Below, piece after piece: positions 35,542 through 44,085 of a stretch of DNA of 64,000 nucleotides (positions within the stretch are counted from its first letter, which is position 1; every line of letters begins with the position of its first letter). Both the position numbers and the translations under genes were made by a program. This stretch comes from Streptomyces sp. NBRC 110611 (lineage in GTDB: Bacteria > Actinomycetota > Actinomycetes > Streptomycetales > Streptomycetaceae): the NCBI RefSeq assembly GCF_001590865.1, contig NZ_BBUY01000005.1:372001-436000 (forward strand), read 5' to 3'. Under the pieces are notes generated by a model. That model did not search any database. It worked only from the letters and a program-made list of their open reading frames with translations, and was not told the DNA's origin.

Positions 35542-35805
35542 AGATGGTGTCCGGTTTGTCCGGCCAAAGTGATGGGGCTCACGCGGCCTTTACGGGCCCC
35601 GATGGAACCAACTCCCACGTCACACCGTTCACTCACGCCACTGGTGAAACACGGTGACGCCGACGGGAGCACAGCCCCTCACCTCTCACCGATACGCCCC
35701 GGATATGCCCCGGAAATCAACAAATCGCCCATCGATGGTAAGCGGCCTCCGCCCCGCGGAACGCCACCCCGGCGGCCCGCGGAGACCCCGCCACGACCGG
35801 GCACA

Positions 35806-36093
35806 ATGGACGCCATGGCCCCCTTGTTCAGCCGCAGCCCCCGCCCCCGGCCCGCCGACCGGATGGTCACCCTCGTCGGCAAGCCGGGCTGCCACCTGTG
35901 CGACGCCGCCCAGGACGTGATCGAGAAGGTGTGTGCCGAGACGGGCGCGTCCTGGGAGAAGAAGGACATCACCGAGGACGCCGAGCTGCACCGCAAGTAC
36001 TGGGAACAGATTCCGGTCGTCCTGATCGACGGCGCCCAGCACGACTTCTGGCGCGTCGACCCCCGGCGACTCCGCCAGGCACTGGGTGCCTGA
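35806..36093 (+). CDS. Glutaredoxin-like (DUF836) protein
   Basis: A 95-residue thioredoxin-fold protein with a CxxC redox site in VGKPGCHLCDAAQDVI near residue 30 and the cis-proline segment WEQIPVVLIDGAQHDFWRVD. Such short glutaredoxin-like proteins are expected to reduce disulfides; the partner is unknown. Starts at 35806 (MDAMAPLF) or 35815 (MAPLF) are both possible; no clear ribosome-binding site precedes either. It diverges from rex, whose operator lies about 270 bases upstream. Confidence 0.88.
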   Translation: MDAMAPLFSRSPRPRPADRMVTLVGKPGCHLCDAAQDVIEKVCAETGASWEKKDITEDAELHRKYWEQIPVVLIDGAQHDFWRVDPRRLRQALGA

Positions 36094-36226
36094 GGCCTGG
36101 CACCGGGTGCCTGACACCGGCCCACCGGCCCGGAGAGGTGGCCGTAATACAACCGTCCGCGGTCCCAGGCCCGCATGACACGCGCCCGTAACCGGAAGCA
36201 CCGAACAAACTGGCTACGCTAGCTTC

Positions 36227-37204
36227 ATGTCGCCTGCTCGCCGATCCGGATGGCTGCCCTCCGCGGCACTCTTCGACCTGGGCCGGCTCCCCCGCCGCCG
36301 ACGCCCCGCCACCGCCCGCAGCGTACTGGCCGGGGAGGCCGCGGCCGAGGCCGCCCGCAAGTCCTCGCAGGAGGCCGAGGCGGCCCGGTCCGCCGAGCAG
36401 CCCCCGGCCGAGCCCGAGTTCCCGGTCCCCGGGGACACCACCGCCGCCGCCTTCTTCGACCTCGACAACACGGTCATGCAGGGCGCGTCCCTGTTCCACT
36501 TCGGCCGTGGCCTGTACAAGCGCCACTTCTTCCACAAGCGCGAACTGGCCCGCTTCATCTGGCAGCAGATCTACTTCCGGGTGGTGGGCTCGGAGAACCC
36601 CGAGCACGTCGCGGACGCCCGCAACAGCGCCCTGTCCATCGTGCAGGGCCACCGGGTCTCGGAGCTGATGTCCATCGGCGAGGAGATCTACGACGAGTAC
36701 ATGGCCGAGCGCATCTGGCCCGGCACCCGTGCGCTCGCGCAGGCCCACCTCGACGCCGGCCAGAAGGTCTGGCTGGTGACCGCGGCCCCCGTGGAGACCG
36801 CGACGATCATCGCCCGCCGGCTCGGCCTGACCGGCGCGCTGGGCACCGTCGCGGAGTCCGTCGGGGGCGTCTACACGGGCAAGCTGGTGGGCGAGCCGCT
36901 GCACGGCCCGGCCAAGGCCGAGGCGGTCCGCGCGCTGGCGGCCGCCGAGGGGCTGGACCTCTCCCACTGCGCCGCGTACAGCGACTCGGCGAACGACATC
37001 CCGATGCTCTCACTCGTCGGGCACCCGTACGCCATCAACCCCGACAGCCGGCTGCGCAAGCACGCCCGGGAGAACGGCTGGCGGCTGCGCGACTACCGCA
37101 CCGGCCGCAAGGCGGCCAGGATCGGCATCCCGGCGGCGGCCGGGGTGGGCGCCCTCGCCGGCGGCGCCGCGGCCGCGGTCGCACTCCAGCGCCGCCGCCG
37201 CTGA
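36227..37204 (+). CDS. HAD-IB family phosphatase with C-terminal membrane segment
   Basis: A 325-residue SerB-type haloacid dehalogenase hydrolase. Motif I is [13 protein letters not shown] near residue 83, motif II/III regions include [15 protein letters not shown] and [13 protein letters not shown], and motif IV is [11 protein letters not shown]. An alanine-rich N-terminal extension of about 70 residues precedes the domain and a hydrophobic helix ([19 protein letters not shown]) ends the protein, implying membrane anchoring. TACGCT exactly six bases before the ATG and no binding site suggest a leaderless transcript. It lies just before bldN and has a paralogue at 53.8 kb. Confidence 0.92.
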   Translation: MSPARRSGWLPSAALFDLGRLPRRRRPATARSVLAGEAAAEAARKSSQEAEAARSAEQPPAEPEFPVPGDTTAAAFFDLDNTVMQGASLFHFGRGLYKRHFFHKRELARFIWQQIYFRVVGSENPEHVADARNSALSIVQGHRVSELMSIGEEIYDEYMAERIWPGTRALAQAHLDAGQKVWLVTAAPVETATIIARRLGLTGALGTVAESVGGVYTGKLVGEPLHGPAKAEAVRALAAAEGLDLSHCAAYSDSANDIPMLSLVGHPYAINPDSRLRKHARENGWRLRDYRTGRKAARIGIPAAAGVGALAGGAAAAVALQRRRR

Positions 37205-37223
37205 CCCGGGCCACCCGCCAGCC

Positions 37224-37252
37224 GCCCCGGGCCGCCGCCAGCCGCCCGGGGC
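37224..37252. terminator. GC-rich hairpin after HAD gene
   Basis: GCCCCGGGC (37224-37232) pairs with GCCCGGGGC (37244-37252) around an 11-base loop, 20 bases after the stop codon of the HAD-IB gene. Confidence 0.6.
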
Positions 37253-37754
37253 CGATCCATGGGCCGACCCGCTGGGCCGACCCGCTGGCCGGTCCGTTGA
37301 CCGATCCCGCCCCAGGACCGCTTTCCCGGGGCCGCTTCCCGTGACCGCTTCCGCGGCCGCCGACATGACTGCCGGCATGACTGCCGACGGGACCGCTGAC
37401 GGGCTCGCCGGCCGGTGCCCGTGACCAGGACTGATCGCCGGACGGCGCGACGAGCCATCCGCACTCTCTACCCACCCCGCCGCCCCGTCAGTCCCATTGC
37501 TGACGGTCAGCCACAACACGCCCTCCAACCAGGCAGATTGCGTCGCCTTCCGGTCAATTGTTGCTCGGCATTCGATACTTGATCTGCCACCAACCTGGCA
37601 CGGACCGTAAGTAATCGGTGATTTGAGCAACTGGGTGTAGCGCTGCCTATACGAAGCGTTATTCTCCTCAGACGCAATCCGGAACCCACACGTCCCTACG
37701 ACGAGTGAACGGTCCCGCACTGCACGTGATGGAAGCTCTGCCTCTGGGAGTCCC
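37253..37754. other. Long leader/promoter region of bldN
   Basis: About 500 noncoding bases precede bldN. The first part has GGGCCGACCCGCTG repeats (about 37260-37305); the part from 37490 is much more AT-rich than the genome. TTGAGC (37623-37628) and TATACG (37648-37653) are a weak candidate promoter with a 19-base spacer. The known developmental regulators of bldN should act here, but I could not place a convincing BldD box. Confidence 0.5.
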
Positions 37755-38537
37755 GTGTACCCACACGTCGGGGTTGACGCCTCGGGCCTGGCTACGCTGC
37801 GTACGACGCTCGTCGACCACCTGCGCAGTTTCGTCCCCACCGCGTACGCCGTCCCCGCATTCACCTCATCCGTCCCCGCCGCCGGACCCTGCTACGCCCT
37901 GGCCGACGGGAGCGCCACGGTCGGCAAGGCCGCCGGCCGAGCCCGCCGTTCCGGCGGTACGGCGACCGCCCGGCGCCCCGCCGACAGCGACAGCCGGCGC
38001 ATGATGGACCTCGTCGAACGCGCCCAGGCCGGGGAGGCCGAAGCGTTCGGCCGCCTCTACGACCAGTACGCCGACACGGTCTACCGCTACATCTACTACC
38101 GCGTGGGCGGCCGCGCCACGGCCGAGGACCTCACCAGCGAGACCTTCCTGCGCGCCCTGCGCCGCATCGGCACCTTCACCTGGCAGGGCCGTGACTTCGG
38201 CGCCTGGCTGGTGACCATCGCCCGTAACCTCGTCGCCGATCACTTCAAGTCCTCGCGCTTCCGCCTGGAAGTCACCACCGGAGAGATGCTCGACGCCAAC
38301 GAGGTCGAGCGCAGCCCCGAGGACTCGGTCCTCGAATCCCTCTCCAATGCCGCCCTGTTGGAGGCGGTACGCAAGCTCAACCCCCAACAGCAGGAATGCG
38401 TCACGCTGCGCTTTCTGCAGGGCCTCTCGGTCGCCGAGACCGCCCGCGTCATGGGCAAGAACGAGGGCGCGATCAAGACCCTCCAGTACCGCGCCGTCCG
38501 CACCCTGGCGCGCCTGCTTCCCGAAGACGCCCGCTGA
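37755..38537 (+). CDS. bldN: RNA polymerase ECF sigma factor BldN (AdsA)
   Basis: A 260-residue ECF sigma factor needed for aerial development; in Streptomyces SigmaBldN controls chaplin, rodlin and bldM genes. Residues 1-86 form the unusual N-terminal pro-sequence removed by proteolysis (MYPHVGVDASGLATLR...). Region 2 begins near residue 88 (MMDLVERAQAGEAEAFGRLY, DTVYRYIYYRVGG), and region 4 near residue 200 (LNPQQQECVTLRFLQGLS, MGKNEGAIKTLQYRA). GTG start conserved with S. coelicolor as I recall. Followed by its anti-sigma gene rsbN. Confidence 0.96.
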   Translation: MYPHVGVDASGLATLRTTLVDHLRSFVPTAYAVPAFTSSVPAAGPCYALADGSATVGKAAGRARRSGGTATARRPADSDSRRMMDLVERAQAGEAEAFGRLYDQYADTVYRYIYYRVGGRATAEDLTSETFLRALRRIGTFTWQGRDFGAWLVTIARNLVADHFKSSRFRLEVTTGEMLDANEVERSPEDSVLESLSNAALLEAVRKLNPQQQECVTLRFLQGLSVAETARVMGKNEGAIKTLQYRAVRTLARLLPEDAR

Positions 38538-38652
38538 CCGGCCCCGCCCCTCGCCCCTGCCCCGTACGCCGCCCTCCCCGGCCGTTCCGTGCGCCTCGGT
38601 TTCCGCACGCCCGGTGACCGGCCATGCCCGATCGGTCAGATCATCGTGAGTG

Positions 38653-38681
38653 CGTAACCCGAGTGCCGCGCCGCTCGTTGT
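38653..38681 (+). promoter_or_regulatory. Candidate SigmaBldN-dependent promoter of rsbN
   Basis: CGTAAC (38653-38658) and CGTTGT (38676-38681) are 17 bases apart, closely resembling the -35 and -10 elements I recall for SigmaBldN promoters. The pair lies in the 294-bp gap between bldN and rsbN, about 150 bases before the rsbN start, and would place the anti-sigma gene under its own sigma factor. Confidence 0.65.
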
Positions 38682-38831
38682 GCGGGATGCAGGCTCCATG
38701 CGGTCACGCCGTGCCCGCCGCCGCTCACTCGATCGAGTGGTTGCGCACGACCGGCGTGCAGCGTCCGGCCCGTCTGGATAGTCAATGCCAGTCCGGGGAG
38801 CCGAGCGGGATGACGAGAGGAGGTGCCGCCC

Positions 38832-40025
38832 GTGATCACAAATGTCTCCGTGCACCGGCGGGCCAACGCCTTCGCCCAGGCCCTGGAGGAGCAGGTCCTC
38901 GAGGGCGCGGCGGCCGAGGACCAGGTCGACAATCCGGCGCAGGCGCCGGGCGAAGCACGGCTGTTGGCGGTCGCCGACGGCCTCGGGAGGCTCCCGAGGC
39001 CGGAGATGGCAGCCGAGGTCAAGACTGTCCAGCGCGCCCAGCTCCTCGCCGCGATGGAGTCCGCCTTCGCCGAAGGCGCTTCCGACGGCACCGGGGCGCC
39101 CGATCAGCGCACACGCAAAGGAGCGCACCGCGCCACGGCGCCGCTCGGCCGTCTGCGGCCGCGCTCCCGCCTCTCCAAGGGGCTCGCCGCGGGCGGGCTG
39201 ACGGTCGGCGTCGCCGCCGGCGCCTTCAGCGGTGTCGCCGCGGCCAGCTCCGACGCCCTCCCCGGGGACTCCCTCTACGGCCTCAAGCGGGGCATGGAGG
39301 ACCTCATGCTCGACCTGGCTGGCGACGACGACACCGAGCGCGGCCGGCTCCTGCTCGACCAGGCCTCCACCCGGATGCAGGAGGCCCACCGCCTGATGGA
39401 CGGCCCCCGGCGCGACCACGAGGCGCTCGGCCAGATCCGCAAGGCGCTCGCCGACGTCACCCGGAACGCGGGCGAGGGCCACCGCCTGCTGCACAAGGCG
39501 TACCAGCGGGACGGTTCGCTCGGCCCCATCCAGGCGCTGCACTCCTTCACCAAGTCCCACCGCCGCACCTGGTCGCAGCTGCGCGAGAAGCTCCCGGTGC
39601 AGCTCACGGACGTCCGTAACGAGGTCACGTCGGTCTTCGACGCCATGGACGACGAGGTCGGCCCGCTCCGCTCGATGCTCCCGTCGGCCCCGGGCGAGAA
39701 GCACCGGCCCCGCGACACCCCGGCCTCCTCGGGCACCGGATCCGGCTCCCACGGCCGGCCGGCACCGGCCGGCACCCACGGCCCTTCCGGCAAGCACTCC
39801 GGTGGCGCGCACGCCCCCCGCCCCTCGGCCTCGCCCTCCCAGGACGGCGGTCTGCTCGGCGGCGGCACGGGTGGTCTGCTCGAACCGCCCTCCAGGGCCG
39901 GCAGCCCCGCCCCGCACAAGGACGGCCACGGCCGGGACGCCGTCCGGCCCGAGGTCACCCTCCCGCCGCTGATCCCGGGCCTGCTCCCGCCGCTGGGCAT
40001 CAACGGCGAGGACTCCCAGAAGTAG
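38832..40025 (+). CDS. rsbN: Anti-sigma factor RsbN (DUF5667 protein)
   Basis: A 397-residue membrane-anchored anti-sigma factor for SigmaBldN. The cytoplasmic N-terminal part (residues 1-115, RRANAFAQALEEQVLEG, RAQLLAAMESAF) should hold the sigma factor. A single membrane helix follows (KGLAAGGLTVGVAAGAFSG, about 120-140), then the DUF5667 domain (LPGDSLYGLKRGMEDLML) and a long Pro/Gly/Ser-rich extracytoplasmic tail. The GTG at 38832 is chosen because AGGAGGT lies seven bases upstream. A SigmaBldN-type promoter precedes it and a strong terminator follows. Confidence 0.93.
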   Translation: MITNVSVHRRANAFAQALEEQVLEGAAAEDQVDNPAQAPGEARLLAVADGLGRLPRPEMAAEVKTVQRAQLLAAMESAFAEGASDGTGAPDQRTRKGAHRATAPLGRLRPRSRLSKGLAAGGLTVGVAAGAFSGVAAASSDALPGDSLYGLKRGMEDLMLDLAGDDDTERGRLLLDQASTRMQEAHRLMDGPRRDHEALGQIRKALADVTRNAGEGHRLLHKAYQRDGSLGPIQALHSFTKSHRRTWSQLREKLPVQLTDVRNEVTSVFDAMDDEVGPLRSMLPSAPGEKHRPRDTPASSGTGSGSHGRPAPAGTHGPSGKHSGGAHAPRPSASPSQDGGLLGGGTGGLLEPPSRAGSPAPHKDGHGRDAVRPEVTLPPLIPGLLPPLGINGEDSQK

Positions 40026-40031
40026 CGTCAG

Positions 40032-40083
40032 CTGAAAGGTGCTGCCCCTCCGGAAACGTTCCCGGAGGGGCAGCACCTTTCAG
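40032..40083. terminator. Very strong hairpin after rsbN
   Basis: A 22-bp perfect stem (40032-40053 against 40062-40083; left arm begins CTGAAAGGTGCTGC) with an 8-base loop, six bases beyond the rsbN stop codon. It lies between convergent rsbN and the acyltransferase gene and may serve both. Confidence 0.9.
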
Positions 40084-40130
40084 TTTCAGCTGTCAGGGGA
40101 CGCGGCAGCCCCGCCCGGGGCGGCGCGCGG

Positions 40131-41123
40131 TCAGAAGAACACCGAGCGCCGCTGGACGAGCAGCTTGTACAGCGTGTGCTGAATCGTTTCCCGGACCTGG
40201 TCGGTCAGGTTGAACATCAGCATCGGATCGTCCGCGGCCTCCATCGGATAGCCGTCCGTCGGGATCGGCTCGCCGAACTGGATCGTCCACTTCGTCGGCA
40301 GCGGCACCACACCCAGCAGCCCCAGCCACGGGAACGTCGGGGTGACCGGGAAGTACGGCAGCCCCAGCACCCGCGCCACCGTCTTGGCGTTCCCGATCAT
40401 CGGGTAGATCTCCTCCGCGCCCACGATCGAGCACGGCACGATCGGCACCCCGGCCTTCAGCGCCGTCGACACAAAGCCGCCCCGCCCGAAGCGCTGCAGC
40501 TTGTAGCGGTCCGCGAAGGGCTTGCCGATGCCCTTGAAGCCCTCCGGCATCACCCCGACGATCTCTCCGCGCTCCAGCAGCCGCTGGGCGTCCTCCGCGC
40601 AGGCGAGGGTGTGCCCGGCCTTGCGCGCCAGCTCGTTTATCCCCGGCAGGACGAACACCAAATCGGCCGCCAGCAGCCGCAGATGGCGCTGCGCCGGATG
40701 GTGGTCGTGCACCGCGACCTGGAGCATCAGGCCGTCCAGCGGCAGTGTGCCGGAGTGGTTGGCGACGATCAGCGCCCCGCCGTCCGCGGGGATGTTCTCG
40801 ATGCCCTTGACCTCGACCCGGAAGTACTTCTCGTACACCGGCCGCAGCAGCGACATCAGGACCTGGTCGGTGAGCTCCTCGTCGTAGCCGAAGTCGTCGA
40901 CCTCGTAGTCGCCGGTGATCCGCCGCCGCAGAAACGCCAGCCCGCCAGCGATCCGCTCCTCCAGGGACCGCGGGCCCGTCGGCGCAGGGGCCGCCGGCGG
41001 GTGCTCGGTCCGTGCCTCCGGTACGGGCACCAGCGCCGTACCGCCCGCCGCGCGCCCGGCCCGCCGGGCCTTCCTGCGTGCCCGGGGCTCCTCGCCGAAG
41101 GGAATGACCTTGGCATCCGCCAT
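40131..41123 (-). CDS. Lysophospholipid acyltransferase family (PlsC-like) protein
   Basis: A 330-residue acyltransferase with a basic, Ala/Pro-rich N-terminal extension of about 65 residues. The catalytic HxxxxD motif is in VANHSGTLPLDGLM near residue 125, the substrate-binding VMPEGFKGIG near 205, and VPCSIVGAEEIYPMI near 245. Family members acylate lysophosphatidate or related lipids at the membrane. The ATG at 41123 has GAGGAG ten bases upstream. It ends 14 bases before the next minus-strand gene begins its 3' end, so it follows the epimerase in one operon. Confidence 0.88.
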   Translation of the reverse strand: MADAKVIPFGEEPRARRKARRAGRAAGGTALVPVPEARTEHPPAAPAPTGPRSLEERIAGGLAFLRRRITGDYEVDDFGYDEELTDQVLMSLLRPVYEKYFRVEVKGIENIPADGGALIVANHSGTLPLDGLMLQVAVHDHHPAQRHLRLLAADLVFVLPGINELARKAGHTLACAEDAQRLLERGEIVGVMPEGFKGIGKPFADRYKLQRFGRGGFVSTALKAGVPIVPCSIVGAEEIYPMIGNAKTVARVLGLPYFPVTPTFPWLGLLGVVPLPTKWTIQFGEPIPTDGYPMEAADDPMLMFNLTDQVRETIQHTLYKLLVQRRSVFF

Positions 41124-41137
41124 CGTGGGTGAACTCC

Positions 41138-42187
41138 TCACTGGGTCAGGGCACCGCGTGCGGGCAGCACGCCGGCGAGCCGGTCGACGGTGCGGGCGAG
41201 GGACGCGGGCGGCAGCAGCCCGGGTCCGCGGCTGCGGGCGAATTCCGCGAAGGTCTCCGCCGTCGTGTACTTCGGGTGGAACCCCAGTGTCTCGCGCATC
41301 TGTGTCGTCTCGACCACCCTGCCGTGTGTGAGCAGCCGGATCTGTTCCGGCGAGAAGTCCGTGATGCCGACCGACCGCAGCGCCGTACCGGCCCAGGTCA
41401 CGGTCGGCAGGAACAGCGGCAGGGTGGGCCGCCCCAGCCGCCGGGAGGTCTGCGACAGCAGCAGGACGCCGTCACCGGCGATGTTGAACGTGCCGCTGTT
41501 GAGCGTGCCGCGGCGCGGCGCGGCGGCGGCGATCCGCAGGACGTCGATGGCGTCGTCCTCGTGGACGAACTGCAACCGCGGGTCGTAGCCGAGGACGGTG
41601 GGCAGCACGGGCAGCGAGAAGTACTCGGCGAGCGGGGAATCCGCGCACGGCCCCAGGATGTTGGCGAACCGCAGGATGCACACCGCCACATCCGGCCGGC
41701 GCCGGGCGAAGCCGCGTACATACCCCTCGACCTCGACGATGTCCTTGGCGAAGCCACCGCTGGGCAGTGACTTCGGTGTGGTGGTCTCGGTGAAGACGGC
41801 GGGGTCGCGGGGCGCCGAGCCGTAGACGCTGGTGCTGGACTTGATCACCACGCGCTGCACATGGGGGGCTTTCTGGCAGGCGCCCAGCAGCTGCATCGTC
41901 CCGATGACGTTGGTTTCCTTCACCCAGGCGCGGCCGCCGCGCTTGCCCAGCGGCGTGCCGTTGATGTCCATGTGGATGACGGTGTCGACGCCCGTCTCGG
42001 CCAGGACTCTGGCGATCGCCGGGTGCCGGATGTCGGCTCTGAGGAATTCCGCGCCGCCCAGATGGTGCTCCGGCGGCACGGCGTCCACCCCGATCACCCG
42101 GTCGACATCGGGATCGCGCTGGATCCGGCGCACCAGCCGCCCGCCCAGCTGTCGTGCGACTCCCGTGACGAGCACGACCTTGCCCAA
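41138..42187 (-). CDS. NAD-dependent epimerase/dehydratase family (extended SDR) protein
   Basis: A 349-residue extended SDR. The Rossmann motif is VVLVTGVARQLGGRLVRRI at the extreme N terminus; SSTSVYGSAPRD carries the catalytic Ser, and the YxxxK tyrosine position is FAKDIVEVEGYVR, where Tyr appears replaced, so catalysis may be lost or altered. The TTG at 42187 is preferred (TAGGG six bases upstream), as it begins right at the fold. It is followed by the acyltransferase gene 14 bases downstream, suggesting a lipid- or envelope-related operon. Confidence 0.8.
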   Translation of the reverse strand: MGKVVLVTGVARQLGGRLVRRIQRDPDVDRVIGVDAVPPEHHLGGAEFLRADIRHPAIARVLAETGVDTVIHMDINGTPLGKRGGRAWVKETNVIGTMQLLGACQKAPHVQRVVIKSSTSVYGSAPRDPAVFTETTTPKSLPSGGFAKDIVEVEGYVRGFARRRPDVAVCILRFANILGPCADSPLAEYFSLPVLPTVLGYDPRLQFVHEDDAIDVLRIAAAAPRRGTLNSGTFNIAGDGVLLLSQTSRRLGRPTLPLFLPTVTWAGTALRSVGITDFSPEQIRLLTHGRVVETTQMRETLGFHPKYTTAETFAEFARSRGPGLLPPASLARTVDRLAGVLPARGALTQ

Positions 42188-42373
42188 GATCAGCCCTACC
42201 TTCCCGCCGCGACTTTTCCCGGGGCCTGTCCCGACATACCGCACGCATCGGGGAGACACACCCTGGCCCAGCTGTGCACGCCACGCTATCGGGTCGGTGT
42301 TGCCGGGTGATGACCACAGGATGCCCTCGGCCACATTTCCGCCCGACCGCCGTCCATACGGCCCACAACGCGC

Positions 42374-42410
42374 CGCAGCCCCCAATCGCACCATGGCGAT
42401 GGGGGCTGCG
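42374..42410 (-). terminator. Terminator of the bS22 gene
   Basis: CGCAGCCCCC (42374-42383) pairs with GGGGGCTGCG (42401-42410); an inner ATCGC/GCGAT adds five pairs with one bulged A. It lies 30 bases downstream of the bS22 stop codon on the minus strand. Confidence 0.8.
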
Positions 42411-42440
42411 AAATCGCGATCAGCGTCGCTGCTTCAGTGC

Positions 42441-42539
42441 TTACTTCTTGTTACGACGCTGGACACGGGTGCGCTTGAGCAGCTTGCGGTGCTTCTTCTT
42501 GGCCATCCGCTTGCGCCGCTTCTTGATAACAGAGCCCAC
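42441..42539 (-). CDS. Small ribosomal protein bS22 (AURKAIP1/COX24 domain)
   Basis: A 32-residue, extremely basic protein: [20 protein letters not shown] then [12 protein letters not shown]. It matches the actinobacterial 30S protein bS22, seen in mycobacterial ribosome structures and related to the AURKAIP1/COX24 domain. The GTG at 42539 has GCGAGGG upstream. It has its own terminator and lies between the epimerase operon and the BldC-like gene. Very often missed because of its length; SCO3327 equivalent from memory. Confidence 0.93.
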   Translation of the reverse strand: MGSVIKKRRKRMAKKKHRKLLKRTRVQRRNKK

Positions 42540-42671
42540 GACTAACCCTCGCTCACTTCGATTACTCGGTGCGGGGCGTCCGAGCCCACACTACCTACAG
42601 CGGGTCAGCCTACCCGGCGCCGGACGAACGGCGTAATCCGAGGGTCGCGAAGAGACCCGTCAGGCTGAGCG

Positions 42672-42881
42672 TCAGGCCGATTCCACCCCCACATAGGACT
42701 CCCGCAGGTAGTCGTGGACCGCCTGCTCCGGAACCCGGAAAGACCTCCCCACGCGAATAGCGGGCAGATGACCGCTGTGCACCAGGCGGTACACGGTCAT
42801 CTTGGACACACGCATCACCGTGGCGACTTCCGCCACTGTCAGGAACACGACCTCGTTCAGAGGCCTCTGGTCTGCAGCCAT
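42672..42881 (-). CDS. Small helix-turn-helix (MerR/excisionase, BldC-like) regulator
   Basis: A 69-residue single-domain DNA-binding protein: FLTVAEVATVMRVSKMTVYR is the recognition helix-turn-helix, followed by the wing GHLPAIRVGRSFRVPEQAV, as in excisionases and BldC. The ATG at 42881 gives MAADQRPLNEVV. I believe it is the SCO3328 equivalent, listed as BldD target bdtA. It probably binds head-to-tail like BldC. An imperfect dyad (TCACTCCCC...GGGGCGCGTGA, about 42949-42975) lies upstream and could be its operator. Confidence 0.9.
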   Translation of the reverse strand: MAADQRPLNEVVFLTVAEVATVMRVSKMTVYRLVHSGHLPAIRVGRSFRVPEQAVHDYLRESYVGVESA

Positions 42882-43009
42882 GCCACACCTGCACCTTCCG
42901 CATCAGACGGACACCGGCTTCCCCTCCGGTGACTCTTCGTCGCCATGCGCTCACTCCCCAGATTAGGGGCGCGTGATGCGAGTGGGGAAGAGGAGCAGCG
43001 AACAGCCGC

Positions 43010-43834
43010 TTATCCGGACAGACGCGCCTGATTAATCACATAACGGGCCAGCGGCCGATAGGACGCCGCCCGCGCGGAGTCATCGAGCGGCACCACCTCG
43101 GACACCCGCCCCTCGGCCTGCCCGACGAACAGCGCCGGATCGTCCGTATCGGCCAGCCCGATCGCCTCAATACCCAGCTGACCTGCTCCGCAGACCCAGC
43201 CGTGGTCCCCGATCACCAGTCCCGGCAGGGGCCCTCGGATGTCCGCCGCGGCCCCGAGAGCGGTCCGCACAGGAAGCGGGGAATGGGTGTGTACGCCCCC
43301 CACTCCGGACGCGCCCCGCACGCCGGTTTCTCGCATCAGCGCGACTCCCCGTACGTAGCCGAGGATCCGGGTACGTACGCCGAACCGGGTCGCTATGTCG
43401 ACACGGGCGCCATACGCCGGGGTGAGGACGGGGCAGCCCGCCGACGAGAGAGCGTCTGCGAGTGCGGCGTAGAAGCCCAGCAGCCGGTGCGGATGCCCCG
43501 TACCGAGCAGCACCGGCGTCCGCCGCTCGGCCGCCGCGCGGATGCGCTCAGCGAACCGGTCAAGCGCGGCGATCGTACGCTCCGGATCAATCATGTCCAG
43601 GCCCGAAGTGTGCGCCGGATCGTCCAGCACCCCGCACTTCTGCCCCATCAGCCGCAGTACTTCCCCCAGCGGCCAGTCCCGTTCGGGATCCAGCCCCATC
43701 AACACCCGCGGATCGCGCGCTGCGAAGAGCCGGTAACGCCCCAGGCTCTTCTCCCGCGTGGTCGCGATCACCCCCGCGAGCCCCTCCTGGATCAGATGCG
43801 CCCGCAGCTCCCCGGTCCCCAACACACCCCCCAT
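43010..43834 (-). CDS. Conserved Streptomyces protein, putative phosphatase
   Basis: A 274-residue soluble protein with no membrane segments. Homologues are labelled phosphatase (from memory), but I see no DxDx(T/V), RHG or CX5R motif. Recognisable segments are TPVLLGTGHPHRLLGFYAAL near residue 110 and PGLVIGDHGWVCGAGQLGIEAIGLADTDDPALFVGQ near 215-250, which could be a substrate pocket. The gene follows the BldC-like gene's promoter region on the same strand, so the two are not a tight operon. Confidence 0.75.
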   Translation of the reverse strand: MGGVLGTGELRAHLIQEGLAGVIATTREKSLGRYRLFAARDPRVLMGLDPERDWPLGEVLRLMGQKCGVLDDPAHTSGLDMIDPERTIAALDRFAERIRAAAERRTPVLLGTGHPHRLLGFYAALADALSSAGCPVLTPAYGARVDIATRFGVRTRILGYVRGVALMRETGVRGASGVGGVHTHSPLPVRTALGAAADIRGPLPGLVIGDHGWVCGAGQLGIEAIGLADTDDPALFVGQAEGRVSEVVPLDDSARAASYRPLARYVINQARLSG

Positions 43835-44037
43835 GCTGACCGGTTAACGCCCGCACAGACCCCCAACCAGCGGGAAGTCACACATCCGTGGAGCGCGCGC
43901 CATCCCCCGCCCGAGCCGCACGAAGCGCGTCGGGGGCGTGCCGGGCGTCGCGCCAGGGCGAACGTGGCCTGCCAGGGGCACAGCGCGTCCAGGAGGCCGG
44001 CAGTGACGACCAGTACGGGAGACAGAGGCTGCCAGGT

Positions 44038-44083
44038 CCTGTCCGATGGGTCGCCGCGGGCCCACGCGGACCCATCGGGCAGG
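44038..44083 (-). terminator. Terminator after the BldG-partner gene
   Basis: CCTGTCCGATGGGTC (44038-44052) pairs with GACCCATCGGGCAGG (44069-44083), a 15-bp stem with one G-T pair, and an inner CCGCG/CGCGG stem. It starts three bases beyond the stop codon of the anti-sigma gene. Confidence 0.85.
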
Positions 44084-44085
44084 CC

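Noticed and set aside
37600..37660. BldD box upstream of bldN
   Set aside because: GTAATCGGTGATT partly resembles a BldD half-site but does not fit the palindromic consensus well enough to annotate.
37866..40076. 736-codon minus-strand open frame over bldN and rsbN
   Set aside because: Antisense shadow; no recognisable domain and both plus-strand genes are well identified.
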